Source: Bacteroides sp. (GTDB lineage: Bacteria > Bacteroidota > Bacteroidia > Bacteroidales > Muribaculaceae). Taken from it: DNA of 64,000 nucleotides. Positions 46,409-55,190 of this stretch are shown here, piece after piece. The number at the start of each line of letters is the position of its first letter. Position 1 is the stretch's first letter. The notes beneath the pieces were generated by a model that saw nothing but the letters and a program-made list of their open reading frames with translations, was not told the DNA's origin and searched no databases. The position numbers and the translations under genes were made by a program. Location: the NCBI GenBank assembly GCA_014802425.1, contig JAAVCH010000013.1, positions 33,814 through 97,813 on the forward strand, read 5' to 3'.

Positions 46409-49400
46409 TTAGTTTTTCTTAAAGTATTTCACGGCGTTGGCGAAGAGGTTCTGGTTCTTGTCGCCGTGGATGTTCTTCATCAGCCCTTCGGCGTAACGCT
46501 CGGAGTGGCCCATCTTTCCCAGCACGAGTCCGTCGGGGCTTATGATACCCTCGATGGCGAATGTGGAGCCATTGGGATTGGCCGGCGAGGTCATTGTGGC
46601 GTGCCCTTCGGCGTCGGCATACTGGAATGCTATCTGGCCGGCCTTCAGGAGGTTCTCGGCCATCTCTTCCGAGCATGTGAACTTACCCTCGCCGTGCGAG
46701 GCGGCGATGCTGTGGAGCTGGCCGATGCGGAAGCCGTCGAGCCAGGGGGAGGCAAGCGTGCCGACACGTGTCTCCACGATCTGGGAGATGTGGCGGTTGA
46801 TGTCGTTATGGAAGAGCGTGGGTGATTCCGAGGAGAGTTCACCGATTTTGCCGTAAGGCAGGAGTCCGCTCTTCACCAGGGCCTGGAAACCGTTGCAGAT
46901 ACCGATCACGAGTCCCTTGCGGGCAAGCAGGCGCTCGATGGCGCCTTTCACCTTGTCGTTCATAAGCACGGATGCGATGAACTTTCCGCTGCCGTCCGGC
47001 TCGTCGCCCTCGGAGAAGCCGCCGCTTATGGCGAGGATATGGCAGTTGTCGATGCCTGCCACCATCTCTTCCACGGAGGACGTGATGTCGTCGGCCGAGA
47101 GGTTGCGGAACACCCTGTACGCGCATTCGGCCCCCTCACGGGTGAAGGCCTTGATCATGTCGTAGTCGCAGTTGGTGCCCGGGAATACGGGGAGGTACAC
47201 GCGGGGATGCTCCGTCGGCTCGCCGGGCCAGTGGCCGGTGAAGGCCGGGCCGGTGGCGTCGGGCGCGTCGCCGGTCACTCCCGACCGGTCGGGATACACT
47301 TCACGGAATTTGGCCTGATTGGCTTTCTCCAGTTCGAAGATGTCCATCTTCTCGCCGTTCACTTCGAGCACGGCTTCGCCTACAGTGCGTCCGATCTCCA
47401 CAAAGCCCGGGAGATCGATCTTCTCGCGGCTTTCCACAAGAATCGAGCCATAGCTCAGGTCAAACAGGCGGTTCTCATCCACCTTCACTTCCGCGCCCAC
47501 GGCATTGCCGAAGCTCATCTTAGCCAGGGCCTCGGCCATGGAGCCCGCGCCGAGGGCGTAGGCTGCCACTATGCTGCCGTCGGCTATAAGCCGCTCGACG
47601 TTCTCGAAATTGGCGGTAAGCTGTGCGGTGTCCGGGAATCGGTCGGCACGCGGGGTGTGCTCGACGAGATAGAGATAGTCGCCCCCCTGCTTGAATTCGG
47701 GCGAGATGACGCGGCGTGCGTCGACGGCGCCCACTCCGAAGGCTATCAGAGTCGGGGGCACATTGATGTCGGCGAATGTGCCGCTCATGGAGTCCTTGCC
47801 GCCGATCGACGGAAGACCGAACTCCACCTGCATTCGAAGTGTGCCGAGCAATGCGGCCAGGGGCTTGCCCCATGCCAGTTCGGATGCCATTTTCTCGAAG
47901 TATTCCTGATAGGAGAAACGCATCGTCTTATGGCGCTGACCTGCGGCCACGGCCTTCGCTATGGCCTCCACCACGGCGTAGGCTGCGCCGTGGTACGGGC
48001 TCCAGGCCGAGATTTCGGGATTGAAGCCGAAAGCCATGAGGGAGGCCGTGTGGGTGGTGCGGTTGCCCACGGGGAGCTTCTGCACACTGACCTGAGTCTC
48101 TGTGGCCTGACGGCGTCCGCCGAAAGGCATGAGTACCGTAGAGGCGCCGATCGAGGAGTCGAACATCTCGATCAGACCCTTCTGCGAAGTGACGTTGGGC
48201 TGCGCCAGCACGGTCTTGAACTTTTCCGTCAGCGTCGAGCCGGCGGGAGTCCTTACGAACGGCGCGGCGTCGAAGTCGACGGCCCCCACTACGGCGCTTG
48301 CGTAATGCGGCGCGCCGGCCGAGTCGATGAAGTCGCGGCGGAGGTCGGCCGCGAGCTCACCCTTGTAGTACATGCGCATACGGGCCGTGTCGGTGACATC
48401 GGCCACATGGGTCACCTCAAGGTTCTCTTCGGCGCAGTATCTTTCAAATTCCTCACGGTCCTTGGGATCGATCACCACGCTCATGCGCTCCTGTGATTCG
48501 GAGATGGCGAGTTCGGTGGGATTAAGTCCGGAGTATTTAGTCGGCACACGGTCAAGGTAGATGTCGAGTCCGTCGGTAAGCTCACCGATGGCCACGCTGA
48601 CACCTCCGGCGCCGAAGTCATTGGATTTCTTGATAAGGCGTGTCACCTCGGGGCGACGGAAGAGGCGGGCGATCTTACGCTCTTCGGGAGCGTTGCCCTT
48701 CTGCACCTCCGAGCCGCATTCCTCAAGCGAAGCGGTGGTGTGCTCCTTCGACGAGCCCGTGGCTCCGCCGATGCCGTCGCGGCCGGTGCGGCCGCCGAAC
48801 ATGAGGATGATGTCTCCCGGCACGGGGCTCTCGCGGCGCACATCGGAGGCCTTAACGGCTCCTACTACGGCGCCGACTTCAAGACGCTTGGCCACGTAGT
48901 CGGGGTGGTAGACCTCACGCACGTGTGTGGTGGCCAGGCCGATCTGGTTGCCGTAAGAGGAATATCCCGAGGCCGCCCTCTGGGTGATGACGCGCTGGGC
49001 GAGCTTACCCGGCATGGTCTCCCCTACGGGCTGCCATATGTTGCCGGCGCCGGTGACGCGCATTGCCTGATAGACATAGCTACGGCCGCTCAGCGGGTCG
49101 CGGATGGCTCCGCCCAGACAGGTGGACGCACCGCCGAAGGGCTCGATTTCCGTAGGATGGTTGTGGGTCTCGTTCTTGAACTGCAGGAGCCAGCGTTCAG
49201 TCTCACCGTCGACGTCGACGTCCACATAGACAGAGCATGCGTTGTTCTCCTCGCTCTGCTCCATGTCGTCGAGCAGGCCCTGTTTCTTGAGATAGCGCGC
49301 GCCGATTGTGGCGAGGTCCATCAGGCAGAGGCTTTTCTCATCCCTGCCGAGTTCATGGCGGATTTCGTGCCACTGCTTCACGGCATCGCGTATGTCGTCG

Positions 49401-50131
49401 GCCACGGGGGCATCCTCCACACGGATATCGGTAAGGTTGGTGGTGAAGGTCGTGTGGCGGCAGTGGTCGCTCCAGTATGTGTCAAGAATCCGGAGTTCCG
49501 TCTCGTTGGGGTCGCGGCCTTCTGTACGGAAGTATTCCACTACCTCCATAAGGTCGTCGGCATTCATGGCCAGCCCCTTTCCTTTGCAGTATGCGGCCGC
49601 ATCGGCCGGGGTGATTTCCCGGAATCCGGCGAGTGTCTCCACGGGAGAGGCCTGGGCCTTTTCCACGGGAGCCAGCCGCGTGAGGTCCTTGCGGCGGGAT
49701 TCCACGGGATTGATGCAGTAGCGGGCTATCTTCTCAAGGTCCTCCCCGCTCACGGAGTCATCGAAAATCATGAGGCGGGCGGAGCGTATCTCCACATCTG
49801 CCTCCGGGTCGAGAAGCTTCACGCACTCTTCGGCAGAAGCCGCGCGCTGGTCAAACTGGCCGGGAAGATACTCCATGGCCAGGAAGGGATGCCCCTCGTA
49901 TTCCGTCTCGAAGTCGGGAGCGAAAGCCACCTTGTCCGTGGCAGGCTCTCCGAATACTCGGTAGGAGCTTTTCTCGATGAGCTCGGGAGTGAACCCGAAT
50001 AGGTCATAGACACAGACCAGACGGAGGTCCTTGATGTCGAGGCCGAGGTTGCCATTAAGTTCGCGACGCAGACTGTCGGCCTCTATACGGTAAGGCTCGG
50101 TCTTCTCGACGAAAATTCGGTTCTTGTTCAT
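46409..50131 (-). CDS. purL: phosphoribosylformylglycinamidine synthase, large single-chain form
   Basis: Makes FGAM from FGAR, glutamine and ATP. At 1240 residues this is the long form that joins PurS-like, PurL and PurQ parts in one chain. Visible parts: the N-terminal PurS-like region; TYWSDHCRHTTF near 204 and FKNETHNHPTEIEPFGGASTCLGGAIRD near 320 (synthetase domain); GKDSMSGTF near 775; and the C-terminal amidotransferase with GICNGFQALVKSG near 1085 (nucleophile Cys) and a triad His/Glu near the end. So no separate purS or purQ is needed. Confidence 0.96.
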   Translation of the reverse strand: MNKNRIFVEKTEPYRIEADSLRRELNGNLGLDIKDLRLVCVYDLFGFTPELIEKSSYRVFGEPATDKVAFAPDFETEYEGHPFLAMEYLPGQFDQRAASAEECVKLLDPEADVEIRSARLMIFDDSVSGEDLEKIARYCINPVESRRKDLTRLAPVEKAQASPVETLAGFREITPADAAAYCKGKGLAMNADDLMEVVEYFRTEGRDPNETELRILDTYWSDHCRHTTFTTNLTDIRVEDAPVADDIRDAVKQWHEIRHELGRDEKSLCLMDLATIGARYLKKQGLLDDMEQSEENNACSVYVDVDVDGETERWLLQFKNETHNHPTEIEPFGGASTCLGGAIRDPLSGRSYVYQAMRVTGAGNIWQPVGETMPGKLAQRVITQRAASGYSSYGNQIGLATTHVREVYHPDYVAKRLEVGAVVGAVKASDVRRESPVPGDIILMFGGRTGRDGIGGATGSSKEHTTASLEECGSEVQKGNAPEERKIARLFRRPEVTRLIKKSNDFGAGGVSVAIGELTDGLDIYLDRVPTKYSGLNPTELAISESQERMSVVIDPKDREEFERYCAEENLEVTHVADVTDTARMRMYYKGELAADLRRDFIDSAGAPHYASAVVGAVDFDAAPFVRTPAGSTLTEKFKTVLAQPNVTSQKGLIEMFDSSIGASTVLMPFGGRRQATETQVSVQKLPVGNRTTHTASLMAFGFNPEISAWSPYHGAAYAVVEAIAKAVAAGQRHKTMRFSYQEYFEKMASELAWGKPLAALLGTLRMQVEFGLPSIGGKDSMSGTFADINVPPTLIAFGVGAVDARRVISPEFKQGGDYLYLVEHTPRADRFPDTAQLTANFENVERLIADGSIVAAYALGAGSMAEALAKMSFGNAVGAEVKVDENRLFDLSYGSILVESREKIDLPGFVEIGRTVGEAVLEVNGEKMDIFELEKANQAKFREVYPDRSGVTGDAPDATGPAFTGHWPGEPTEHPRVYLPVFPGTNCDYDMIKAFTREGAECAYRVFRNLSADDITSSVEEMVAGIDNCHILAISGGFSEGDEPDGSGKFIASVLMNDKVKGAIERLLARKGLVIGICNGFQALVKSGLLPYGKIGELSSESPTLFHNDINRHISQIVETRVGTLASPWLDGFRIGQLHSIAASHGEGKFTCSEEMAENLLKAGQIAFQYADAEGHATMTSPANPNGSTFAIEGIISPDGLVLGKMGHSERYAEGLMKNIHGDKNQNLFANAVKYFKKN

Positions 50132-50191
50132 TATCGGTCAGAAAGAAGTTGTATTCCTGTAAGGGTATTTCGTTTTTCCGGAGGCGCGGCA

Positions 50192-50659
50192 TCAGTCGTT
50201 GGCGGCGAGCACCTTCTCAGCCTGGCGTTTACGGAAATCGGCGAGTTTGCCGGCGAGCGAGGCGTCAGTGACGGCCATTATCTCCACGGCAAGGAGGGCG
50301 GCGTTCTTGGCGCCGTCGATGGCCACCGTGGCCACAGGTATTCCGGAGGGCATCTGCACCATCGAGAGAAGCGAATCGAGTCCCTCAAGCGAACGTGATT
50401 TCACAGGCACCCCGATGACGGGAAGCGTGGTGAACGCCGCCACGACTCCGGCGAGATGGGCCGCACCCCCTGCGGCCGCGATTACGGCTGCGAATCCGCG
50501 CTCGCGCAATTCGCTCACCCATGCCTCAAGGGCAGCCGGTGTGCGGTGAGCCGAATAAATCTTCACCTCATGCTCTACGCCAAACTCCCGAAGCACCTCG
50601 GAAGCGCCGTCCATCACGGGGCGGTCGCTGGCGGAACCCATAACTATTCCTACTTTCAT
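50192..50659 (-). CDS. purE: N5-CAIR mutase, PurE
   Basis: Moves the carboxyl group from N5-CAIR to give CAIR. The 155-residue protein has [21 protein letters not shown] at the N-terminus, YSAHRTP near 40 with the catalytic His, [26 protein letters not shown] near 60, and [19 protein letters not shown] near 106. It reads like class I PurE, which normally works with PurK; purK is not in the window. It is the first gene of the pur operon, ~300 bases after the promoter, with a terminator between. Confidence 0.96.
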   Translation of the reverse strand: MKVGIVMGSASDRPVMDGASEVLREFGVEHEVKIYSAHRTPAALEAWVSELRERGFAAVIAAAGGAAHLAGVVAAFTTLPVIGVPVKSRSLEGLDSLLSMVQMPSGIPVATVAIDGAKNAALLAVEIMAVTDASLAGKLADFRKRQAEKVLAAND

Positions 50660-50756
50660 TTTCTTATTTAGTTATCCGTTTTTTATTTCATCTGTAGCCC
50701 GCAATGCCGGCTTGCCCTACGCTTTGCCGCCGTCGGATACCGGAGCAAGCCAGTAA

Positions 50757-50800
50757 AAGAAAAAAGCTGTGGCCGTACAGACTGTATCTGTACGACCACA
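50757..50800 (-). terminator. intrinsic terminator in the pur operon leader
   Basis: On the minus strand TGTGGTCGTACAGA and TCTGTACGGCCACA (50800-50787 and 50781-50768) make a 14-bp stem with one G:U and a 5-base loop, followed after two bases by six T and then CTTTT. It lies between the only consensus promoter and purE, so it must be read through or relieved for the operon to be made. Confidence 0.85.
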
Positions 50801-50809
50801 CTGATTCTT

Positions 50810-50956
50810 TCAAGTCGCCGCATAGGCACACCCACATCCGCACATTTCCCCGCACACCCGCTTACGCGGGCGTTCGCCCGGGCGAGCCGACGCCTGTCGG
50901 CACCCGTATATGAGATCTGCTGAATGCATACGTACTATGGCGGCTGACTGTCTCAT
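50810..50956 (-). CDS. possible 48-residue leader peptide before purE
   Basis: ATG at 50956 lies ~8 bases after the predicted transcription start and opens MRQSAAIVRMHSADLIYG, ending in GEMCGCGCAYAAT with TGA at 50810, ten bases before the terminator stem. Its position suits a leader peptide whose translation could alter folding of the leader, but it overlaps the RNA hairpins and its arginine/cysteine-rich second half looks like chance coding over a structured RNA. I favour the RNA reading. Confidence 0.2.
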   Translation of the reverse strand: MRQSAAIVRMHSADLIYGCRQASARPGERPRKRVCGEMCGCGCAYAAT

Positions 50957-50967
50957 GCTGGATTCTG

Positions 50968-50998
50968 CAAAGTTAGCAATTTTTTTCCACTTTGCCAA
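50968..50998 (-). promoter_or_regulatory. promoter of the pur operon / leader RNA
   Basis: On the minus strand TTGG (50995-50998), exactly 19 bases, TAACTTTG (50968-50975). No other TAnnTTTG match is found between here and purE. Confidence 0.75.
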
Positions 50999-51073
50999 GA
51001 ACTCCAGTCTACCTTGCGCGGACTTGCGCCCTGCCGCATGGCCGGAGGCCGGTCCGCCACGGGTCCGGAATCT

Positions 51074-52525
51074 CTATTTCGGATTTACGATCTGGTCAAG
51101 GAAGGGGTTGGCGGCAGCCTGGAGGTACAGGGCCTCCGGATCGTCTTTCTGGCGGCGGAGGCACTCCGGGCACCAGTGTCCCCCTTTGAGCACCGTACGC
51201 GGATGCAGTTCGAACTCATGGCCTTCCGAGCAGCGCCAGCGCATCGGCTGGTCGGCTCCTATGCCCACGCCCTCTGCCGGGCCGAGGCATTCCCCGCCCC
51301 TGTAGAGCGCTGCCTGTTCGTAATCGCCGAGGGTCAGCTCTTCGAAAGGGCGTTTTTCGTCATATCCGTGATTCAGGAAGCCCGGGCGGCGGGACAGACG
51401 CCACTCCCTGTCCTGCTCCCACGACGGGATACGCCTGTACTCCTCCATGCTTCCGAAAGCGGCCCGGATACGTCCCTTGTCGGCTGTACGGAGCCAATAA
51501 AGCGTGCCGAGCCCCTTGGTCAGGGCCACTCTCTTCATGACCGCCTTGATGGCCACGGCCGGGGCCAGCGGGGCCAGCCGGAAGTACCATGGCAGTTCCT
51601 TACGGATGCGGGCCATATAGGCCGGAAAGGTCTCACGGCCACGGAAGTGAAGCAGTTCTTCCAGTGCATCGGAGTCCGTGTACCACATCCCGTGGAAATT
51701 ACGAGTGGCGAACCAATTGCGTTCAAACGCCTTGTAAGCCGGCGGACATCCCACGGCCTCAAGCGTCATGTTGAGGAAGTCGTAGTTGGTGACGCGGTAG
51801 GTCTCCCCTCCTCCGATATTGTAGAATCCGCACCAGAATGATCCGGGGATATCGTCGGCAGTGCAGAGATTGGCGAGGAGGCGCCCCGACTGCTCGTCGG
51901 TGACCCACTCGAGACATCCGCGCACAGGCACATGGAACGATATCGGATCCGAAGCCTTCATCAGTATTCCGGGATACATGATTCCCGTCTGGCGCAGCGA
52001 TACCCATTCCTTGAGCCCCGACTCTGCGAGCATCCTTTCGGCCTCGCATTTCGAGAGGGCGTAGGCGTCGTAGGCCGACACACTTATCGGATCCCCGGCG
52101 CGTCCCCAGTGGGCGCGCTCGGGCCGGTTGCCGTACTGAGATACGGAGCCGATGTAGACCACCCGCACGTTCCGTCCCTGACACTGTTCCTGCAGGGCGG
52201 CGGAAATGATGCCGTGCATCGACACGGTGTTGACCTTCAACGTCAGCTTCGGTTTCCAGTCGGCCATAGGGCTTACCATCCCTCCGACATGGAGCACGAT
52301 ATCCGCACCGGCCACGCCGCGACCCACGTCGGCGCCATTCAAAAGGTCGCCCCAGATCACCTCCACCCCTTTCTCCATGAACGGGGCGAGCTTGCGGCGA
52401 TTCGTTTTGGAGTCACGCGCCAGTACGGTAAGGTGTATTTTCTCCGAGGTCCCGGGAGCGGTGAGACGGCGCATCGCCGCCATTCCCATCACTCCCGTGG
52501 CCCCGGTAAGGAATACGCGCTTCAT
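51074..52525 (-). CDS. NAD(P)-dependent epimerase/dehydrogenase fused to a C-terminal zinc ribbon
   Basis: A 483-residue protein. Residues 1-~290 are an extended SDR fold: [11 protein letters not shown] at 8-18, YIGSVSQYG near 138 and the active-site Tyr-x3-Lys in [10 protein letters not shown], as in NAD-dependent sugar epimerases and 3beta-HSD-like enzymes. After a middle part (~290-425) with no family I recognise, a compact zinc-ribbon-like motif follows: Cys432-x3-His436 and Cys452-x2-Cys455 ([17 protein letters not shown]). The gene overlaps pyrB by four bases, ending the pyr block. Function in pyrimidine synthesis is not known; the zinc ribbon is the clue that it may bind RNA, DNA or another enzyme. 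Confidence 0.75.
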   Translation of the reverse strand: MKRVFLTGATGVMGMAAMRRLTAPGTSEKIHLTVLARDSKTNRRKLAPFMEKGVEVIWGDLLNGADVGRGVAGADIVLHVGGMVSPMADWKPKLTLKVNTVSMHGIISAALQEQCQGRNVRVVYIGSVSQYGNRPERAHWGRAGDPISVSAYDAYALSKCEAERMLAESGLKEWVSLRQTGIMYPGILMKASDPISFHVPVRGCLEWVTDEQSGRLLANLCTADDIPGSFWCGFYNIGGGETYRVTNYDFLNMTLEAVGCPPAYKAFERNWFATRNFHGMWYTDSDALEELLHFRGRETFPAYMARIRKELPWYFRLAPLAPAVAIKAVMKRVALTKGLGTLYWLRTADKGRIRAAFGSMEEYRRIPSWEQDREWRLSRRPGFLNHGYDEKRPFEELTLGDYEQAALYRGGECLGPAEGVGIGADQPMRWRCSEGHEFELHPRTVLKGGHWCPECLRRQKDDPEALYLQAAANPFLDQIVNPK

Positions 52526-53610
52526 TTGGGTTTGGACTCACAGTACACGCAGCGCCATTCACCTTCCTTGTCGGCAGCGGGACGGAAGAGGGTGTCTACG
52601 TTCACTTCCATGTTGGAGATGCAGCGCGGGTTGCGGCAGGTGAACCGGTTGCGCACGGCGTTCTCCGGCACGAGCACGTTCTTCTTATCCTCGCGCCCGG
52701 CCCATTTGAGGAGGGAGAGTATAAGGGCCATACGCACGAACTTGCCGTTCTCCACCTGACGGAAATACGCAGCGCGGGGGTCGGAGTCGACGTCGACAGC
52801 TATCTCGTTGACACGCGGCAGGGGATGGAGCACGCGCATCTCGGGTTTGGCGGCGGCGAGCTTCTTGGCGTCGAGCACGAAGCAGTCCTTCACGCGGTCG
52901 TATTCGTCCTCGTCGAAGAAGCGTTCCTTCTGCACGCGGGTCATATAGAGCACGTCGAGCTCCGGCATCACTTCCTCAAGGGTCGACACCTCCTTATAGG
53001 GGAGGCCGTTGACGTCAAGCACCTCCTTCTTCATATAGCCGGGCAGACGGAGCTGCTCGGGAGCGATGAGCACTACATTGATTCCCTTATAGCGCGAGAG
53101 GGCCTTGATGAGCGAGTGTACGGTGCGGCCGAACTTAAGGTCGCCGCAGAAGCCGATGGTGAGGTCGTCGAAGCGGCCGATCTCGCGGCGGATCGTGAGC
53201 AGGTCGGTCAGCGTCTGCGTGGGATGGGCGTGCGAGCCGTCGCCGGCGTTGATGACGGGTATGCGGCTGTTGAGCGCCGACACGAGTGCGGCACCCTCCT
53301 CAAAATGGCGCATGGCGATGATGTCGGCGAAGCAGTTGATCACCTTGGTGGTGTCGGCGCAGGTCTCTCCCTTGCTGACCGATGTGTTCTGGGCGTCGGA
53401 GAAGCCGAGCACGTTGCCGCCGAGCTCCATCATTGCCGACGTGAAGCTGAGGCGCGTGCGGGTGGAGGGTTCGTAAAAGAGGGTCGCAAGTTTCTTACCC
53501 TTGCAGGCTTCGGAATATTTTTCGCGGTTGGCTATGATGTCGAGGGCCAGGTCGATGATTTCCTCGGTTTCCTCTTTGGTGAGGTCGGTAGGCTCGATGA
53601 GGTGTTTCAT
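52522..53610 (-). CDS. pyrB: aspartate carbamoyltransferase catalytic chain fused to the PyrI zinc ribbon
   Basis: First committed step of pyrimidine synthesis, carbamoyl phosphate plus aspartate. Residues 1-~302 are a whole PyrB: STRTR at 49-53 (carbamoyl-phosphate site), the 80s loop [27 protein letters not shown] near 123-137, and HPLPR at 262-266. Residues ~312-362 then match only the C-terminal zinc domain of the PyrI regulatory chain: Cys325-x4-Cys330 (CRNPRCISN) and Cys354-x2-Cys357 (WRCVYCE). The ~100-residue nucleotide-binding domain of PyrI is absent. No separate pyrI is present nearby. Overlaps the epimerase gene by four bases. Confidence 0.93.
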   Translation of the reverse strand: MKHLIEPTDLTKEETEEIIDLALDIIANREKYSEACKGKKLATLFYEPSTRTRLSFTSAMMELGGNVLGFSDAQNTSVSKGETCADTTKVINCFADIIAMRHFEEGAALVSALNSRIPVINAGDGSHAHPTQTLTDLLTIRREIGRFDDLTIGFCGDLKFGRTVHSLIKALSRYKGINVVLIAPEQLRLPGYMKKEVLDVNGLPYKEVSTLEEVMPELDVLYMTRVQKERFFDEDEYDRVKDCFVLDAKKLAAAKPEMRVLHPLPRVNEIAVDVDSDPRAAYFRQVENGKFVRMALILSLLKWAGREDKKNVLVPENAVRNRFTCRNPRCISNMEVNVDTLFRPAADKEGEWRCVYCESKPK

Positions 53611-53670
53611 TTTTGTCCTGAGTTGATGTGTTGGGTCGTATTATAGGTTGAAGGCACCGGATGGCGTAGC

Positions 53671-54312
53671 TTATTTCTGCATCCAGGATTCATCGGAAGG
53701 ATTGGCCATGAATTTCTTCAGGCGCGCCTCGTCTTCGGGCTTCACATATCCCTTTTCCACGGCCACACCCACGAGAGTGTCGAAGTTGGAGAGGGAATGG
53801 TTCTCGACTCCGGCGGCCGCAAGGCGGTCAAGTCCTTTCTGCATTCCGTAGGTGAAGATGCTGACCACTCCGAGCACATCGGCTCCGGCCTCGCGCAGTG
53901 CCTCCACGACATCGATGCAGCTGCCGGCCGTGGAGATGAGGTCCTCCACCACCACTACCTTCTGACCCTTTTCGAGGCGACCCTCGATACGGTTGTTTCG
54001 GCCGTGGTCCTTGGCGCTGCCGCGCACATAGCCCATGGGCATGCCGAGAAGATGGCCCGCGATGGCGGCGTGGGCTATTCCGGCTGTGGATGTACCCATC
54101 AGCACTTCCGCCTCGGGATAATATTCCTTCACCGTGTCGGCTATGGCCTGCTCCACTATGTCGCGGGCCTCGGGAGAGGTAAGGATAAGACGGTTGTCGC
54201 AGTAGATGGGGCTTTTAATGCCGCTGGCCCATGTGAAGGGTTCATCGGGGCTAAGGAACACTGCCTTGATGCCGAGAAGCTGCTCGGCCACCTTCTTTGC
54301 TGTATCGCTCAT
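53671..54312 (-). CDS. pyrE: orotate phosphoribosyltransferase
   Basis: Makes OMP from orotate and PRPP. I start at 54312 (MSDTAKKVAEQLLGIKAVFLSPDEPFTWASGIKSPIYCDNR), the family's usual opening; the frame runs to 54399 but those codons are arginine/glycine/proline-rich and not conserved-looking. The 213-residue protein has the PRPP-binding motif VVVVEDLISTAGS near 120. It lies between pyrF and pyrB, next to the gene for the following step. Confidence 0.96.
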   Translation of the reverse strand: MSDTAKKVAEQLLGIKAVFLSPDEPFTWASGIKSPIYCDNRLILTSPEARDIVEQAIADTVKEYYPEAEVLMGTSTAGIAHAAIAGHLLGMPMGYVRGSAKDHGRNNRIEGRLEKGQKVVVVEDLISTAGSCIDVVEALREAGADVLGVVSIFTYGMQKGLDRLAAAGVENHSLSNFDTLVGVAVEKGYVKPEDEARLKKFMANPSDESWMQK

Positions 54313-54408
54313 TTTTCGATGTTTTTTCAGTATGAATGGTTTTCGGCCGGCGCCGGAGGGTGCGGGCCCTGCCTGCGGGCCGGACATTATGGAAATCAAC
54401 GGACCGGA

Positions 54409-55119
54409 TTATCCCACAAACTCCTTCACGCATCTGCGCCAGGCCTCTACGGGATCCCCGGCGGCAGTGATGGGGCGTCCCACCACGATGAAGTCGCTGC
54501 CTATCTCGCGGGCGCGCTCGGGTGTGGTGATGCGCACCTGGTCGTCGGCGGCGGAGTCGGCGAAGCGTATTCCGGGAGTGACGGTCATGAAGTCGGGGCC
54601 GCAGGCCTCCTTCACAAGTCCGGCCTCAAGGGGCGAACATACCACTCCGTCCAGTCCGGCCTCCTTGGCGTTGCGGGCATAGTGGGCGATGACGTCGTTG
54701 ATGTCACCCTCCACTTTGAGCTGTTCGTTCATCGCCTGCTGGGAGGTAGAGGTGAGCTGTGTCACGGCAATGAGCAGAGGGCGGGTGCCGTCCTCACGGG
54801 TAAGCCCCTCGATGGCGGCGGCCATCATTTCGCGGGTGCCCGAAGCGTGTACGTTGACCATATCCACATCAAGCGCCGAAAGCACTTTCATGGCCTTGCG
54901 CACGGTGTTGGGGATGTCATGAAGTTTGAGGTCGAGGAAGATTCTGTGGCCACGGCGCTTAAGCTCCTTCACGATTTCGTTGCCCGCGGCATAATAGAGC
55001 TCCATGCCGATCTTCACAAAAGGTTTACGTTCCTCGCCGGCGAACCTGTCGAGGAAGGCAAGGGCCTGTTCGGCGCTGCCGAAGTCACATGCTATGATGA
55101 CGTCTCTTTCTTTTTCCAT
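54409..55119 (-). CDS. pyrF: orotidine 5'-phosphate decarboxylase
   Basis: Turns OMP into UMP. The 236-residue barrel is the short type 1 form: VIIACDFGSAEQALAF at the N-terminus, FVKIGMELYY near 34, the signature IFLDLKLHDIPNTVRKAM near 60 with the catalytic Asp-Lys-Asp set, and PGIRF near 182 with IVVGRPITAAGDP near 209. Many Bacteroidales carry the longer type 2 enzyme, so the form may be a useful lineage mark. Codirectional with pyrE across a 96-base gap. Confidence 0.96.
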   Translation of the reverse strand: MEKERDVIIACDFGSAEQALAFLDRFAGEERKPFVKIGMELYYAAGNEIVKELKRRGHRIFLDLKLHDIPNTVRKAMKVLSALDVDMVNVHASGTREMMAAAIEGLTREDGTRPLLIAVTQLTSTSQQAMNEQLKVEGDINDVIAHYARNAKEAGLDGVVCSPLEAGLVKEACGPDFMTVTPGIRFADSAADDQVRITTPERAREIGSDFIVVGRPITAAGDPVEAWRRCVKEFVG

Positions 55120-55190
55120 GATTTCTTTACGCGGGGGGACCGATTTCCACGTCCCCGATGGAATATATGTTTGGTTGGGTTATCTCTTCA

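Larger units (their letters stand above)
50757..50964 (-). ncRNA. structured leader RNA / candidate small RNA upstream of purE
   Basis: From the predicted start (~50964) to the terminator end lie ~208 bases. Near the 5' end GTC-A-GCCGC-C-ATAG (about 50947-50934) pairs with CTATGCGGCGAC (about 50825-50814), a 12-bp closing stem with two bulges. Inside are three neat hairpins in a row, including GCCGAC/GTCGGC with loop AGGC, CGGGC/GCCCG with loop GAAC, and CCCGC/GCGGG with a GTAA loop of the GNRA type. This is what a structured RNA looks like. It may be an attenuator for the pur operon, or an independent small RNA; 6S RNA genes are often next to pur genes, so that identity is possible but unproven. 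The same stretch also codes for a 48-residue ORF. Confidence 0.55.

Noticed and set aside
47039-50002. Two long plus-strand ORFs opposite purL
   Set aside because: Antisense frames of a strongly biased high-GC gene; no start signals or family marks.
50704-50913. 69-residue plus-strand ORF in the purE leader
   Set aside because: Lies across the hairpins of the leader RNA on the other strand; composition reflects the palindromes, with no start signal.
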